Assembly: GCF_001186365.1 (NCBI RefSeq)
Contig: NZ_LDTZ01000016.1
Coordinates: 310,001-374,000, forward strand
DNA length: 64,000 nucleotides
Reading direction: 5' to 3'
From: Gordonia jacobaea
GTDB taxonomy: Bacteria; Actinomycetota; Actinomycetes; Mycobacteriales; Mycobacteriaceae
Below the pieces are notes generated by a model. It had not been told where the DNA came from. It ran no database searches and saw nothing but the letters and a program-made list of their open reading frames with translations. This document shows positions 1 to 10,631 of the stretch, piece after piece. A program made the translations under genes and the position numbers. The first letter of the stretch is position 1. Every line of letters begins with the position of its first letter.

Positions 1-3000
1 ACTCCAGGAACGTCGCATCGAAACCGGGTGACGCGAAATGCAGTGTGCGATCGCCGGAATGAACGTCGTAGCGGTCGCGCTGACTCTGGCTGAACGCGCC
101 GATGCCTCGATGCGTCACCGTGACGCCCTTGGGTGTGCCGGTCGAGCCGGAGGTGTAGATCACGTACGCGGCGGCGTCGGGTCGACGAGGCGCGGGAGCC
201 GGTGGTGCCGCGCTGCCGCGATCGAGTGCTCCGGTGTCGAACCAGTGCAGGTCGGACGACGCGTCGAGCAGTGCGGTTCCGAGTGCCCCGTCGGTGTCGG
301 TGATTCCGACTGCGACGTCGGAGTCGCGGAGCATGTGCTCGATGCGTTCGGTCGGATACCGCGGATCGATGGGAAGCACCACGCCGCCCGCGCGCAGGAC
401 TGCCCAGAGCGCGGCGACGAACCGCCACGACCGGGGGAGTGCCACGGCGACTACGTCTTCCGGCCCGACGCCCTCGGCCCGGAGAGCGTTCGCCCATCGT
501 GCCGAGATCTCGTCGAGGCGCGCGTACGTCAGCGCGACGTCGCTGTCCTCGACGGCAATGAGATCACGGTGGCGGGTGGCGGTGAGCTCGAGCAGGTCAC
601 CGAGGTGAACCGGGTCGGGCGTCGTGACATCACGCGCAGGCTGCGTTGCGACGAGATGGTCGTCGACGCTGCGGTCGGGGTGTGCGATCAGTGCATGGGC
701 GAGTTCGACGAAATCGTCTGCCAGGGACTCGATTCGGGCGCGACTGAACAGGTCGGTCGCGTACGTCAGACGTAGGGTGTCGCCGCGCGACTGCACCTCG
801 AGGTCGAATCGCGCTGCGCCGGTGTCGACTTCTTCGATCCCGGTGCGTACTCCACGTAGCGCGGAGTCCGTTGTCGCGAGCGGATCGTCGTCGACCGTCA
901 GTGAGATGGTGAAGATCGGGTGACGGCCCGTCCGAGGGGGACGCAGGTCTGCCACGACGGCGTCGAACGGCATGTCCGCGTGTGAGAGGGCGTCGAGGTC
1001 GGATCGGCGCACCTCGTCGACGAGTTCGGCCGCCGACCACGTTCCGTCGACGCGGGTGCGCAGTGCGACCGAGTTGACGAACATTCCGACCAGTTGCGCG
1101 AGACGGGGATCGGCTCGTCCAGCGACGGGTGTCCCGATGACGATGTCGGCGTCGGAGCCGCTGGTGTGCACGGCCTGGTCGGCGCTGTGGTGACGTAGCA
1201 GAGCGACGAGCACCGCGTGCATCGCCATGAACTCGGTCGTCGTCGAGCTACCGAGTTCGGTGAGGCGCGCACGCACATCGCGGCCGAGGGCCACCTCGAC
1301 GACGTCGGCGCCGCGTTGCCCTGCTGCGTCTGTCGCGGGCGCGACGTCGGGCAGCAGTACCGGGGCGGAATCGAGACCGTCGAGTTCGGAGCGCCACCAC
1401 GCGGTCAGGTCGGGCAGGCGCGCGTCGAGCCGGTCACGCTGCCACCGCAGGTAATCGCGATAGTCGAGGGGGAGCGGATCTGCCGACGGTGATCGACCGT
1501 CGGACAGATCCGCGTAGGCGCCCGCGAGGTCATGCGCGAGTGGCGCCATCGACGCGCCGTCGGCGGCGATGTGGTGCACGACGACGGTCAGCTTGTGGTG
1601 GTCAGCGGAGTCGCTGAGCCGGTGCAGCGCGACGCGGATGGGCAGATCGCGCGTGAGGTCGAATGGACGCTGCGCCAGCGATTCCGCGGCTACACGCCAT
1701 TCCGACGCCGAGACGTCCTGGACGTCGAGCGTGATGTCGCTGTCGGCGGCGACCACCGCTGCCGGCAGTCCGTCACGTTCGGGATATACGGTGCGCAGCG
1801 GCTCGTGGCGGGCGATCACCCAGCGGAGCGCGCCGGTGAGCGCGTCGACGTCGAGTGCGCCTCGCATGTCGAGTGCGAAGGCGATGGAGTACGACGCGTC
1901 GGGCGCATCGTCGTCGGCGCCGAGCGTGTTGAGGAACCAGAGCTGCCGCTGAGCAGGTCCGCAGAACATCTCGGTTGTCGGATCGTGCTGCAGGAGATCG
2001 TGTTCCGCGGGTGCCGCGTCCGCGCACAGAAGTGCGAGCTCCGCAGCGGTCGGATGATCGAAGACGTCGCGCACGGCCAGGCGTGAGCCGCTGTGTTGTC
2101 CGAGCGCATCCACCAGCTGCGTCGCCAGTAGTGAGTTGCCGCCGAGTTCGAAGAAGTCGTCGTCGACACCGACGTCGGCGACCGGTCGGTCGAGTACCCG
2201 GGCGAACACGGAGCAGATCATGCGCTCGGCGTCGGAACGAGGTGCGACAGGCTCGGACTCGCGTGCGGTGTCGGCGTCGCCGGGCGCGGGTAGGGCGCGC
2301 AGGTCGATCTTGCCCGCGGGAGTCCTGGGGATCTCGGGAACAGCGATGATCGCGGAGGGAATCATGTGCCGCGGCAAACGTTCTCGCAGTTCGGTCAGCA
2401 GCGCCGCGCGTGTGTGCTGGCCGGCATCGACCCCGTCGAACGCGACGAACGAGATCAGGCGCGCCGTCGCACCTTCACCGTCGACGACGCTCACCGAGGA
2501 CTGCACGGCGTCGAGCGCGGTGAGCGCGGCGTCGACCTCTCCCAATTCGATGCGATGCCCGCGTACCTTGGCTTGGTCGTCGGCGCGGCCGCGGAACTCG
2601 AGGCGATGATCGGCGGTCCAGCGCACCAGGTCGCCGGTGCGGTACATCCGTTCGCCGGGATCGCCAAAGGGATTGGCCACGAATCGCTTCGAGGTCAGTC
2701 CGTGCACGCCGTGGTAGCCGCGGGCCAGGTGAGTTCCCGAGACGTAGAGTTCGCCCGTCGTGCCGGGTGCGACAGGGACGAGTCGCTCGTCGAGAACGAC
2801 CGTCGAGACGCCGCGAATGGGCCTGCCGATCGTGACGCGGGGTGAGCGCGACGTCGTGGGTTGCTCGACGATCGGGTCCGAGACTGTCGCCACGACCGTC
2901 GTCTCCGTCGGCCCGTAGGCGTTGAAGATCGTCGTGGTCTGCGCCCATCGACGGACCGCTTCGGCATTCGGATGCTCGCCACCGATCACAAGCACCTCGA

Positions 3001-6000
3001 GCTCCGGCACGGCCTCGGGATTCATGGTGGTCAGCAGCGACGGCGTGAGAAACGCGTGGGTGATGCCCGCGGAGCGCATCAGATCGGTGAGTTCGCCACC
3101 GGCGACGGGATCTGGCCCGACGATCCGCATCGTCGACGCGCCTGCGAACGCCATGAGGAGTTCGAGGACCGAGGCGTCGAAGCTGGGCGACGCCATGTGC
3201 ATCGTGCGGCTGTCGGCGGTGAGCCCGAACTGTGACACCTGTTGTGCGGCAAAGTCCGCCAAACCACGGTGGCTGACGACGACGCCCTTCGGCGTGCCGG
3301 TGGTGCCCGAGGTGTAGATCATGTACGCGGGTTGGTCGACGGAGAGGTCTGGTGCGTCGTCGCGCTGTGGCGTTGGGGTGTCGCCGCCCGGACCGTGGAT
3401 CTCGTCGAGCGTGATGGTCGTGATGCCGTTGGCCGCGTCGCCGAGCTTGTGGAGCGAGTCTGCGTCGCTCAGCAGCAGGCGCACGCGGGAATCGGTCAGC
3501 ATGAACTCGATGCGAGCGTGCGGGTAGGCGGGATCGATCGGTACCCATGCTGCTCCGCATCGGGTCACCGCCCACACTGCGCGCACCCACTCCGCGCCCC
3601 GTGGAAGTGCAATTGCGACAAAGTCTTCCGGACCCACTCCGTTGTCACGGAGGCGCTGTGCGAGAAGTTCGGCGTCGGAGTCGAGTTGGCGATAGGTGAG
3701 TGATGTCTCGCCGTCGGTCACGGCGATTCGGTCGGGCTCCGAGCGAACCGCAGCGGCGAGGATCGACGAGAAGTGTTCGACGGGGCGGGTTCCCGCGCCG
3801 ACCGCAGGTACCAGTCCGAGCCGCTCACTCTGGTCGAGAACGGCGATGTCGCCGACGGCGAGTGTCGGGTCGTCGGTCACCGTGGTGATGATCCTGCCCA
3901 GTCGCGAACCGAGGCCGGTCACGGTCGCGGCGTCGAACAGTCTGGTGGCATAGCCGATTTCGATGTCGATGCCGGACGGTTGCCCGTGCTCGTCGGTGTG
4001 TTCGACAAAGGTGAACGAGAGGTCGAACTTGGTGGTCGCGATATCGATCGGCGAGCCCGTTGCCCTCAGACCGGGGAGGTCGATGGTGATGTCATCGCGA
4101 TTGTCCACTGCGACCGAGACCTGGAAGAACGGATGGACCTGTGCCGATCGCTGTGGATTCAGTTCGGTAACAAGGTGATCGAAGGGGATCGCTGCGTGGT
4201 CGAAGGCGTCGAGGTCGGCGTCGCGGATCTGGCCGAGTACAGCCAGGAAGGATGCGTTCTTGTCGACGTGCGTCGGCAGTGCGAGGGTGTTCACGAACAT
4301 TCCGACGAGAGCGTCGAGGTCGGCGTCGCCTCGACCGGACACGGGTGTGCCGACGACGATCTGGTCGGAACGGGCATAGCCGCGCAGCAGCGTGGCGACC
4401 GCGGCGTGCACGACCATGAAGAGGGTCGCGTCGCTGTCGGCGGCCAGCGCCGTCAACGCGCTGTGACGTTCGCTGGGCACCCTCATCGTCACGACATTGC
4501 CCACGACACTTGCGCGGTCCGAGCGCGGACGATCAAGCGGCAGTTCGGTTTCGGCGGGAGCATCGGCGAGACGACTGCGCCAGAAGTCGAGGTCTGTGCC
4601 GTCGGTGGTGGTCAGCGCGGCACGTTCGGTGGCCGCGACTGTCGAGTACTCGACGGGCAGGGGTTCCCAGTCGGGCGCGTGACCGTCGACGCGTGCGCTG
4701 TAGGCGGTGGCGAGATCGGCCGCGAACGGGGCGAGTGACCATCCGTCCGCCGCGAGATGATGGATGACGACGATCAGCGTGTGGTCGTCGGCGGACGTGC
4801 GCAGGAGCCGTGTGCGGATGGGGAAGTCGCGCGTGAGGTCGAACGGCTGTGAGGCGACCTCGGCGGCGCGTCGATCTACCTCGTCGACCTCGTCGATAGT
4901 CATGTCGATGGCGGCGTCGTCGGGGGCGTGAATGTCGAGGAAGGCATGCCCGTCGTGCTCCGACACCGTGCTTCGTAGCGGCTCGTGCCGTGTGACGACG
5001 TCGTTCACCGCGGCGCGCAGAGTGTCGACGTCGAGGGCGCCGACAAGACGCACGCTGAACGGAATGTGGTAGGCGACAGCAGAATCCGGGTCGAGGCGAG
5101 CGGTCAACCAGAGTCGCTGCTGTGCGGGTGACAGCGCGACCTGTCCGTCGGTCGACGCTGCGATCTCGTCGACGGGCTGGGTGGCTGTGAGCTCGTCGTC
5201 GACTCCTGCTGCGCGCAGTGCGTGACAGAGCGCGGCGAGGTCGGGGGCGTCGAACACGGTGCGTAGCGGCAGTCGGTGTCCGGTGCGGCGCGCGAGGCGT
5301 GCGCTCACCCTCGTGGCTGACAGCGAGTTGCCGCCGAGGTCGAAAAGGTTATCGGACAACGAGACCCGGCCAGGCACACCGAGCACCGCGGACACCGTCT
5401 CGACGACGGCGACGTCGAGTGCCGTAACCGGCTCGATCCGTTCGCTCTGCGGTGACGTGCGAGTCGGCACCGGCAGTGCGGCGCGATCGAGCTTGCCGTT
5501 GCTGGTCGTCGGTAGATCCGTGAGCACGGTGATCGTCGTCGGGACCATATGGGGGAGAAGGTGATCAGTCAGCTCGGCGCGTAGGTCGCGGGAGTCGAGG
5601 TCATCTGCGCCCGCGACGTAGCCTGCCAGTTCGACGCCACCTGTGGCCGCGTCGTCGAACGTGATGACCGCCGCGCTGCGGACGCCGGGCACTGCCGCCA
5701 GCGCCGACTCGATCTCGCCCAACTCGACGCGCTGACCGCGGATCTTGATCTGTGAATCGGCGCGACCGAGGTACTCGATCTCGCCGTCGGCACGTCGGCG
5801 CACGAGGTCGCCGGTGCGATACAGACGTGCGCCGGGCTGACGCGGATCGGCTACGAACCGTGCGGCGGTCAGGTCGGAACGGCTCGCGTAGCCGCGAGCG
5901 AGTTGGACGCCGCCGAGGTAGAGCTCACCGATCGCGCCGACGGGTTGCGGCATCAGGTGATGGTCGAGCACGTGGGTCGACGTGTTGTCGACGGGCCGAC

Positions 6001-8398
6001 CGATCGGGATATCGCCCGCGTCGCTGCGGCATTCGTCGTGATAGGTGACGTCGACGGCCGCCTCTGTCGGGCCATAGAGATTGTGCACCGGCGCTGACGT
6101 GAGCTCGCCGATCGAGCCGACGGTCGCGGGCGTGAGTGCCTCACCGCTGGTGAAGATGCGTCGCAGCGACGTCAGAGCGTCCGGTGTGAACGACTCGTCG
6201 AGGGTGAGCGCGTCGGCAAATGCCGACAGCATCGACGGCACGAAATGCAGTGTCGTGATGGACTCTTCGGCGATGACGTCGCGCAGATACCACGGATCGC
6301 GGTGGCCGTCGGGCCGTGCGACGACAAGCGTGGCGCCCGCGACGAACGGCAGGAAGAACTCCCACACCGAGACGTCGAAGGTTGCCGGTGTCTTCTGCAG
6401 CACCCGGTCGTCTGAGGTGAGGCGATAGCGATCCTGCATCCATCGCAGGCGATTCACGATGGCGCGGTGGTCGATCACGACGCCCTTGGGCCTGCCCGTC
6501 GAGCCGGAGGTGAACAGCACGTAGGCGGGGTTATCGGGGCGGGGTGCGCGGGGCCGCGCTGTTGACGGTGATGGCTCGGTCAGTTCATCGACGGTGACCA
6601 CCGGAGTGTCGGCTCCGGCCCAGCCGGGTGCGGCGATGATCAGCGCGGGCTTGGCGGTGTCGAGGATGTGCGCGAGGCGCTGCGTGGGTTCTGCGGGATC
6701 GATGGGCAGGAATGCTGCTCCCGCGCGAATGACCGCGTGCAGCGCAACCACCTGGTCGGCACTTCGTGGAAGAGCAACGCCGACAACCGATTCCGGGCCG
6801 ATTCCGCGCGCGGCGAGTCCGGCCGCCGCACTGCGTGCGCGTGCGGTGAACGTCGCGGTGTCCAGCGTCTCGACGCCGGGTTCGATCAGTGCGGTGTGCG
6901 TGGCGGTGCCCTGTTCGAGCGCGGCGTCGAGCAGCGAGATGAGCGTCGAGTCGGTTGCCGCAACGCTACGGCCGTGGGCGACGTCGTCGATGGCCGCCAA
7001 CTCCGAGGCCGTCATGGGTGTGATGTCGACGACGGGCAGGTCGGTTGGGGCGCAGACGAATCGTCGTAGGAAGTCCACGATGCGGTTGTGATGCACCGAG
7101 ACGTCGTCGGCGGTGTACACATTCGGGTTTGCCTCGAGGTCGAGTCGCATGCCGCCGGTGAAGCCGTCGTAGACGTTGATCGACGCGTCTTCGACGGGGC
7201 CGGTGGACAATACGTTCAGTTCGCCGCGCAGCGAGCCGAAGTCGATGTGCTCGAAGAACAGCATGACGTTGACCATCGGCCCGAAGAATCCGCGCCTGCC
7301 GTCGGAGTCGTCGAGGATCTCGGAGGTGATCTCTTCGTGCCGGAAACGCTGATGTCGCACAGCGCCTTTGATGTCGGAGTTCATGATCCGCAGCGCGTCG
7401 GCGACGGTCGTCGTGGCGTCGAATTCGATGCCGACGGGTAGGACGTTCGACGTGAGGCCCGCCGAGGTGCGCAGGAGGTCGGTGTCGCGGCATGCCACCG
7501 GGAGGCTCAGCAGGGCGTCGTCGCGATCGTTGAGGCGTGCCAGGTAGATGGCGACCGCCGCGGTGATCACCGACGCTGCCCGCACCCCGTGATCTGCGGC
7601 GCGCGAACGGATGTCCGCGACGAGGTCGGCGTCGAGTTCGATGCTCTCGACGATGGCGACCGGCGCTGCCGGTGCACTCGCAGGCGACAGGGACGTCGGC
7701 TCGGGAGCGTCGGCTCCATCGGGGCGCAGGCGCTGCTGCCAGTGGTCGCGTGCGCGGGTGAACGCATCGGAGGCGTGGTACTCGCGGTCGATCTCGGCGA
7801 TCTGCGCCATCGTCGCGCTCGACGGTGCGGGCGCGGCGTGACCCTCGGTGATCGCGGTGTAGTGGGCGGCGACCCGGACCATCATGTACATCGCGGCGTA
7901 GCCGTCGAACGCGATGTGGTGGCCCCAGCAGTACCAGAGCGCGCGGTTCGGGCCCAGACGCAGCAGATACGTTTCGAGCAGCGGATCGGTGTAGACGTCG
8001 ACGTTGCGCGACCGGTGGTTGTCGATCCATTCGAGAGCCCGCGCACGCGGCTCGTCGTCGTCGGAGAAGTCGACGAGCCCGAGCCTGATGTCCCTGCCAC
8101 GATCGACGACGATGCGAGGTTCGCCGTCCTCGTCGTCGACGACACGCAACAGGCCCGATTCGGTTTCGTTCGCGGTCAGTTGCACCGCCCGGTCCATCAC
8201 CTCGGCGTCGACGTCGTCGAAGAACTCGGCGAAGGCCGCGACCGACATCGGGGTGTCGGGGTCGAGCTGCTGTGCGAAGAAGATGCCGCGCTGCGCCGCG
8301 GTCAGAGGGAGCGGTCGGCTCTGCGCGTCGGCAGACGGGTGCTGCCCGCCCGTGGAATGCCCGCTTGTGAAATGAGTCGTGCTCACCTCGGTGCTCAC
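1..8398 (-). CDS. Non-ribosomal peptide synthetase, 5' part (C-A-T-C-A-T-C-A..., runs off the window)
   Basis: Multimodular peptide synthetase; about 2,799 residues are visible and the frame is still open at base 1. The start is a GTG at 8398 preceded by AGGAGG; the protein opens directly into a condensation domain ([14 protein letters not shown]). Condensation motifs HHIAFDG (about residue 160), HHLAADG (about 1211) and HHIAADG (about 2270) are intact. Adenylation core motifs of the TSGSTG type lie near residues 625, 1697 and 2748, and carrier motifs FDLGGNSLS and FELGGNSL near 1019 and 2086. Reading the A4-A5 region of module 1 gives the pocket D-V-W-H-F-S-L-V-D, the known serine type. Module 2 gives D-A-L-F-V-G-A-V-V, a hydrophobic or aromatic-looking pocket I cannot assign. 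Module 3 is cut just after FDAT. No epimerase, methyltransferase or thioesterase is visible. A first-position C domain suggests an acyl starter or an upstream partner enzyme. The product is unknown. Confidence 0.95.
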   Translation of the reverse strand, partial: MSTEVSTTHFTSGHSTGGQHPSADAQSRPLPLTAAQRGIFFAQQLDPDTPMSVAAFAEFFDDVDAEVMDRAVQLTANETESGLLRVVDDEDGEPRIVVDRGRDIRLGLVDFSDDDEPRARALEWIDNHRSRNVDVYTDPLLETYLLRLGPNRALWYCWGHHIAFDGYAAMYMMVRVAAHYTAITEGHAAPAPSSATMAQIAEIDREYHASDAFTRARDHWQQRLRPDGADAPEPTSLSPASAPAAPVAIVESIELDADLVADIRSRAADHGVRAASVITAAVAIYLARLNDRDDALLSLPVACRDTDLLRTSAGLTSNVLPVGIEFDATTTVADALRIMNSDIKGAVRHQRFRHEEITSEILDDSDGRRGFFGPMVNVMLFFEHIDFGSLRGELNVLSTGPVEDASINVYDGFTGGMRLDLEANPNVYTADDVSVHHNRIVDFLRRFVCAPTDLPVVDITPMTASELAAIDDVAHGRSVAATDSTLISLLDAALEQGTATHTALIEPGVETLDTATFTARARSAAAGLAARGIGPESVVGVALPRSADQVVALHAVIRAGAAFLPIDPAEPTQRLAHILDTAKPALIIAAPGWAGADTPVVTVDELTEPSPSTARPRAPRPDNPAYVLFTSGSTGRPKGVVIDHRAIVNRLRWMQDRYRLTSDDRVLQKTPATFDVSVWEFFLPFVAGATLVVARPDGHRDPWYLRDVIAEESITTLHFVPSMLSAFADALTLDESFTPDALTSLRRIFTSGEALTPATVGSIGELTSAPVHNLYGPTEAAVDVTYHDECRSDAGDIPIGRPVDNTSTHVLDHHLMPQPVGAIGELYLGGVQLARGYASRSDLTAARFVADPRQPGARLYRTGDLVRRRADGEIEYLGRADSQIKIRGQRVELGEIESALAAVPGVRSAAVITFDDAATGGVELAGYVAGADDLDSRDLRAELTDHLLPHMVPTTITVLTDLPTTSNGKLDRAALPVPTRTSPQSERIEPVTALDVAVVETVSAVLGVPGRVSLSDNLFDLGGNSLSATRVSARLARRTGHRLPLRTVFDAPDLAALCHALRAAGVDDELTATQPVDEIAASTDGQVALSPAQQRLWLTARLDPDSAVAYHIPFSVRLVGALDVDTLRAAVNDVVTRHEPLRSTVSEHDGHAFLDIHAPDDAAIDMTIDEVDEVDRRAAEVASQPFDLTRDFPIRTRLLRTSADDHTLIVVIHHLAADGWSLAPFAADLATAYSARVDGHAPDWEPLPVEYSTVAATERAALTTTDGTDLDFWRSRLADAPAETELPLDRPRSDRASVVGNVVTMRVPSERHSALTALAADSDATLFMVVHAAVATLLRGYARSDQIVVGTPVSGRGDADLDALVGMFVNTLALPTHVDKNASFLAVLGQIRDADLDAFDHAAIPFDHLVTELNPQRSAQVHPFFQVSVAVDNRDDITIDLPGLRATGSPIDIATTKFDLSFTFVEHTDEHGQPSGIDIEIGYATRLFDAATVTGLGSRLGRIITTVTDDPTLAVGDIAVLDQSERLGLVPAVGAGTRPVEHFSSILAAAVRSEPDRIAVTDGETSLTYRQLDSDAELLAQRLRDNGVGPEDFVAIALPRGAEWVRAVWAVTRCGAAWVPIDPAYPHARIEFMLTDSRVRLLLSDADSLHKLGDAANGITTITLDEIHGPGGDTPTPQRDDAPDLSVDQPAYMIYTSGTTGTPKGVVVSHRGLADFAAQQVSQFGLTADSRTMHMASPSFDASVLELLMAFAGASTMRIVGPDPVAGGELTDLMRSAGITHAFLTPSLLTTMNPEAVPELEVLVIGGEHPNAEAVRRWAQTTTIFNAYGPTETTVVATVSDPIVEQPTTSRSPRVTIGRPIRGVSTVVLDERLVPVAPGTTGELYVSGTHLARGYHGVHGLTSKRFVANPFGDPGERMYRTGDLVRWTADHRLEFRGRADDQAKVRGHRIELGEVDAALTALDAVQSSVSVVDGEGATARLISFVAFDGVDAGQHTRAALLTELRERLPRHMIPSAIIAVPEIPRTPAGKIDLRALPAPGDADTARESEPVAPRSDAERMICSVFARVLDRPVADVGVDDDFFELGGNSLLATQLVDALGQHSGSRLAVRDVFDHPTAAELALLCADAAPAEHDLLQHDPTTEMFCGPAQRQLWFLNTLGADDDAPDASYSIAFALDMRGALDVDALTGALRWVIARHEPLRTVYPERDGLPAAVVAADSDITLDVQDVSASEWRVAAESLAQRPFDLTRDLPIRVALHRLSDSADHHKLTVVVHHIAADGASMAPLAHDLAGAYADLSDGRSPSADPLPLDYRDYLRWQRDRLDARLPDLTAWWRSELDGLDSAPVLLPDVAPATDAAGQRGADVVEVALGRDVRARLTELGSSTTTEFMAMHAVLVALLRHHSADQAVHTSGSDADIVIGTPVAGRADPRLAQLVGMFVNSVALRTRVDGTWSAAELVDEVRRSDLDALSHADMPFDAVVADLRPPRTGRHPIFTISLTVDDDPLATTDSALRGVRTGIEEVDTGAARFDLEVQSRGDTLRLTYATDLFSRARIESLADDFVELAHALIAHPDRSVDDHLVATQPARDVTTPDPVHLGDLLELTATRHRDLIAVEDSDVALTYARLDEISARWANALRAEGVGPEDVVAVALPRSWRFVAALWAVLRAGGVVLPIDPRYPTERIEHMLRDSDVAVGITDTDGALGTALLDASSDLHWFDTGALDRGSAAPPAPAPRRPDAAAYVIYTSGSTGTPKGVTVTHRGIGAFSQSQRDRYDVHSGDRTLHFASPGFDATFLE

Positions 8399-8840
8399 TG
8401 TGCCTCCTCGTGAGGTGACCGTCGCGGTCAAGCGCGGCGATCGGTCGGTGGTGGTGGCCCTGTGCCCGGTGGATCTGACCGTGCTTCGCGCGACTAAGCG
8501 CCGCAGATGGGTGCGGCTTGGAGAAAAATCGAAAGCGCGGGCGGGCGTGGAGGATGGCGAAGGGGCCGTCGTGGTCATGCCTGTCGGCAGCGATTTGGCC
8601 CGGACCTGCGCGTTCGCCTACACTTGTGGGGTTGCCTGCGGCGCGTTGAGCGTCGCGAATCGGCTCGCGAACCCACCCGGTGGTGCGTTGTGATCGCAAG
8701 ATCGGAACAAAACCCCAGGCAGGCGTGTGTCCGGTGGTAGCAGACCGTGTGCGTCGGGTCGGAAATTCGGCGTACAGATGCGGTGGCCCACCTCGGTGGA
8801 TCCGCCGTGTCGACTACATCCAGGTCAAGGAGACTAACGA
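8399..8840. other. Divergent intergenic region between NRPS and rplN
   Basis: This 442-bp stretch separates the minus-strand NRPS from plus-strand rplN. It holds the NRPS ribosome binding site (AGGAGG just above 8400), the rplN promoter (listed separately) and a leader of about 210 nt. I see no convincing small gene and no IdeR/Fur-type iron box, so siderophore-type regulation of the NRPS is not supported by this region. Confidence 0.6.
8595..8624 (+). promoter_or_regulatory. Putative sigma70-type promoter of rplN-rplX-rplE-rpsN
   Basis: TTGGCC (-35) and TACACT (-10) are separated by 18 bp, about 215 nt upstream of rplN. The same pattern (TTGGNN, 17-18 bp, TACACT or TACGAT) precedes rpsH and infA in this window, which strengthens the call. 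Assigned by eye only. Confidence 0.55.
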
Positions 8841-9209
8841 GTGATTCAGCAGGAATCTCGCCTGCGGGTCGCCGACAACACCGGAGCCAAGGAAATCTTG
8901 TGCATCCGCGTGCTGGGCGGCTCGTCTCGGCGCTACGCAGGCATTGGTGACGTCATCGTCGCCACTGTCAAGGACGCCATCCCCGGCGGCAACGTCAAGC
9001 GGGGAGAGGTCGTCAAGGCTGTCATCGTGCGCACCACCAAGGAGCGCCGTCGTCAGGACGGAAGCTACATCCGTTTCGACGAGAACGCCGCCGTCATCCT
9101 CAAGGGTGAGAGCGACCCCCGCGGTACCCGCATCTTCGGCCCGGTCGGCCGCGAGCTGCGTGAGAAGAAGTTCATGAAGATCGTGTCGCTGGCACCGGAG
9201 GTGATCTGA
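8841..9209 (+). CDS. rplN: 50S ribosomal protein L14
   Basis: Large-subunit protein bL14/uL14, which sits at the interface with 16S rRNA helix 14 and near translation-factor sites. The 122-residue length is standard, and the sequence is recognisable from [18 protein letters not shown] through the [12 protein letters not shown] segment to the end. The start is a GTG preceded by AAGGAG. It is the first gene of the first r-protein block and is separated by one base from rplX. The preceding genes of a typical S10 operon (rplP, rpmC, rpsQ) are not next to it; an NRPS on the opposite strand is there instead. Confidence 0.98.
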   Translation: MIQQESRLRVADNTGAKEILCIRVLGGSSRRYAGIGDVIVATVKDAIPGGNVKRGEVVKAVIVRTTKERRRQDGSYIRFDENAAVILKGESDPRGTRIFGPVGRELREKKFMKIVSLAPEVI

Positions 9210-9210
9210 C

Positions 9211-9528
9211 ATGAAGGTTCACAAGGGTGACACCGTCATCGTCGTCTCGGGCAAGGACAAGGGCGCCAAGGGCAAGGTCATTCAGGCCTTCCCGAAGGAA
9301 GAGCGTGTTCTGGTCGAGGGCGTCAACCGCATCAAGAAGCACACCGCTGCGTCGGCCAACGAGCGTGGCGCGGCGTCGGGCGGCATCGTGACCCAGGAAG
9401 CGAAGATCCACGTGTCGAACGTGATGGTCGTCGATTCCGAGGGCAATCCCACCCGCGTCGGCTACCGCGTCGACGAGGAGACCGGCAAGAAGGTCCGGAT
9501 TTCCCGCAAGACCGGGAAGGACATCTGA
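9211..9528 (+). CDS. rplX: 50S ribosomal protein L24
   Basis: Assembly-initiator protein of the large subunit with an N-terminal KOW motif ([19 protein letters not shown]). At 105 residues it is normal for actinobacteria. The start ATG follows the rplN stop by one base, so the two are almost certainly cotranslated. It ends one base before rplE. No unusual features. Confidence 0.98.
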   Translation: MKVHKGDTVIVVSGKDKGAKGKVIQAFPKEERVLVEGVNRIKKHTAASANERGAASGGIVTQEAKIHVSNVMVVDSEGNPTRVGYRVDEETGKKVRISRKTGKDI

Positions 9529-9529
9529 T

Positions 9530-10108
9530 ATGACCACCACCGAAAAGACCCAGCCGCGTCTCAAGCAGCGCTACCGCGCCGAGATCAAGGATGCGCTGAA
9601 CACCGAGTTCGACTACGCCAACGTGATGCAGATCCCGGGCGTCGTCAAGGTCGTCGTGAACATGGGCGTCGGCGACGCCGCTCGCGACTCGAAGCTGATC
9701 AACGGCGCGGTCACCGACCTCGCACTGATCACCGGCCAGAAGCCGGAAATCCGTCGCGCACGCAAGTCGATCGCACAGTTCAAGCTGCGCGAGGGCATGC
9801 CGATCGGCGCACGCGTCACGCTTCGTGGCGACCGTATGTGGGAGTTCCTGGACCGCCTCGTGTCCATCGCGCTTCCCCGTATCCGCGACTTCCGCGGACT
9901 CTCGGACCGCCAGTTCGACGGCAACGGTAACTACACCTTCGGCCTGAACGAGCAGTCGATGTTCCACGAGATCAACATCGACAACATCGACCGGCCGCGC
10001 GGTATGGACATCACCGTCGTCACCTCGGCCACCACCGACGAGGAAGGCCGCGCGCTGCTGCGCCAGCTGGGCTTCCCGTTCAAAGACAACTCCGTGAAGG
10101 ACAACTGA
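9530..10108 (+). CDS. rplE: 50S ribosomal protein L5
   Basis: L5 binds 5S rRNA in the central protuberance. The 192 residues carry the typical core ([16 protein letters not shown] and [20 protein letters not shown]). A short N-terminal extension ([19 protein letters not shown]) is usual in Mycobacteriales. The last base of its TGA stop is the first base of the rpsN start codon, indicating translational coupling. Confidence 0.98.
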   Translation: MTTTEKTQPRLKQRYRAEIKDALNTEFDYANVMQIPGVVKVVVNMGVGDAARDSKLINGAVTDLALITGQKPEIRRARKSIAQFKLREGMPIGARVTLRGDRMWEFLDRLVSIALPRIRDFRGLSDRQFDGNGNYTFGLNEQSMFHEINIDNIDRPRGMDITVVTSATTDEEGRALLRQLGFPFKDNSVKDN

Positions 10109-10293
10109 TGGCAAAGAAGGCTCTGGTCAACAAGGCCAACAAGAAGCCCAAGTTCGCCGTGCGGGCCTACACCCGGTGCAACCGCTGCGGCCGTCCGCAC
10201 TCGGTGTTCCGCAAGTTCGGCCTGTGCCGTGTGTGCCTGCGCGAAATGGCACACGCCGGCGAGCTCCCGGGCGTGCAGAAGTCGAGCTGGTGA
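10108..10293 (+). CDS. rpsN: 30S ribosomal protein S14, zinc-binding (type Z)
   Basis: Sixty-one residues, the short zinc-ribbon form of S14 (rpsZ type), with two CxxC pairs (CNRCG and CRVC). The gene begins on the last base of the rplE stop. In the standard spc operon rpsH follows immediately; here rpsN is followed by a strong terminator, and rpsH lies 26 kb away on the same strand. Actinobacteria often also carry a zinc-free S14 paralogue elsewhere; none is in this window. Confidence 0.97.
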   Translation: MAKKALVNKANKKPKFAVRAYTRCNRCGRPHSVFRKFGLCRVCLREMAHAGELPGVQKSSW

Positions 10294-10361
10294 CCCAGCT
10301 CCGCTGACGTAGCTCGACGGGCGGCGCGCGCTGCGGCCGCTGGTTGAGCTTGTCGAAACCT

Positions 10362-10395
10362 CGACCCCGTGTCCCCACTGTGGGACGCGGGGTCG
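10362..10395 (+). terminator. Hairpin terminator after rpsN
   Basis: CGACCCCG-T-GTCCC and GGGAC-G-CGGGGTCG form a 14-bp stem with one T-G pair and a 6-nt loop (CACTGT). It sits 68 bp after the rpsN stop and closes the truncated first r-protein block. Just before it is the short motif GGTTGAGCTTGTCGAAACC, a unit of the repeat family also found at 44.1-44.4 kb. Confidence 0.75.
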
Positions 10396-10415
10396 TCGTC
10401 GTGTTGGGGCAGCAT

Positions 10416-10465
10416 GATCCGTATGACGGATGTGCCGGTTTTCGGGGCTCGGCGTCATACTGATC
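10416..10465. repeat. Inverted repeat GATCCGTATGAC / GTCATACTGATC
   Basis: A 12-bp inverted repeat with one mismatch encloses a 26-bp centre with weak internal pairing. A second, perfect copy of the same arms lies at 18047-18100 and a lone arm at 18103-18114. The family is not explained by any gene. The remaining sequence between rpsN and the next gene (to about 10613) shows nothing else recognisable. Confidence 0.6.
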
Positions 10466-10631
10466 GATTCGACGCCGTCGCAGCCCGCCTCCCCCGATCG
10501 GGGGAGCGCGCAATCCACCCGAACATCGGCCAGATGGCGGGTGGGTGGGACGTCCGTGATCGCGAAAACTGAGTTCATCGCTTCCTGAACGAGCCACAAG
10601 GGGCTCCCCGGCGATGACGAAAGGCGCGGAC

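Noticed and set aside
6966..8699. 577-codon minus-strand frame in the NRPS region
   Set aside because: Arg/His/Pro-rich shadow of the NRPS in another frame; the true frame shows C, A and T motifs throughout.
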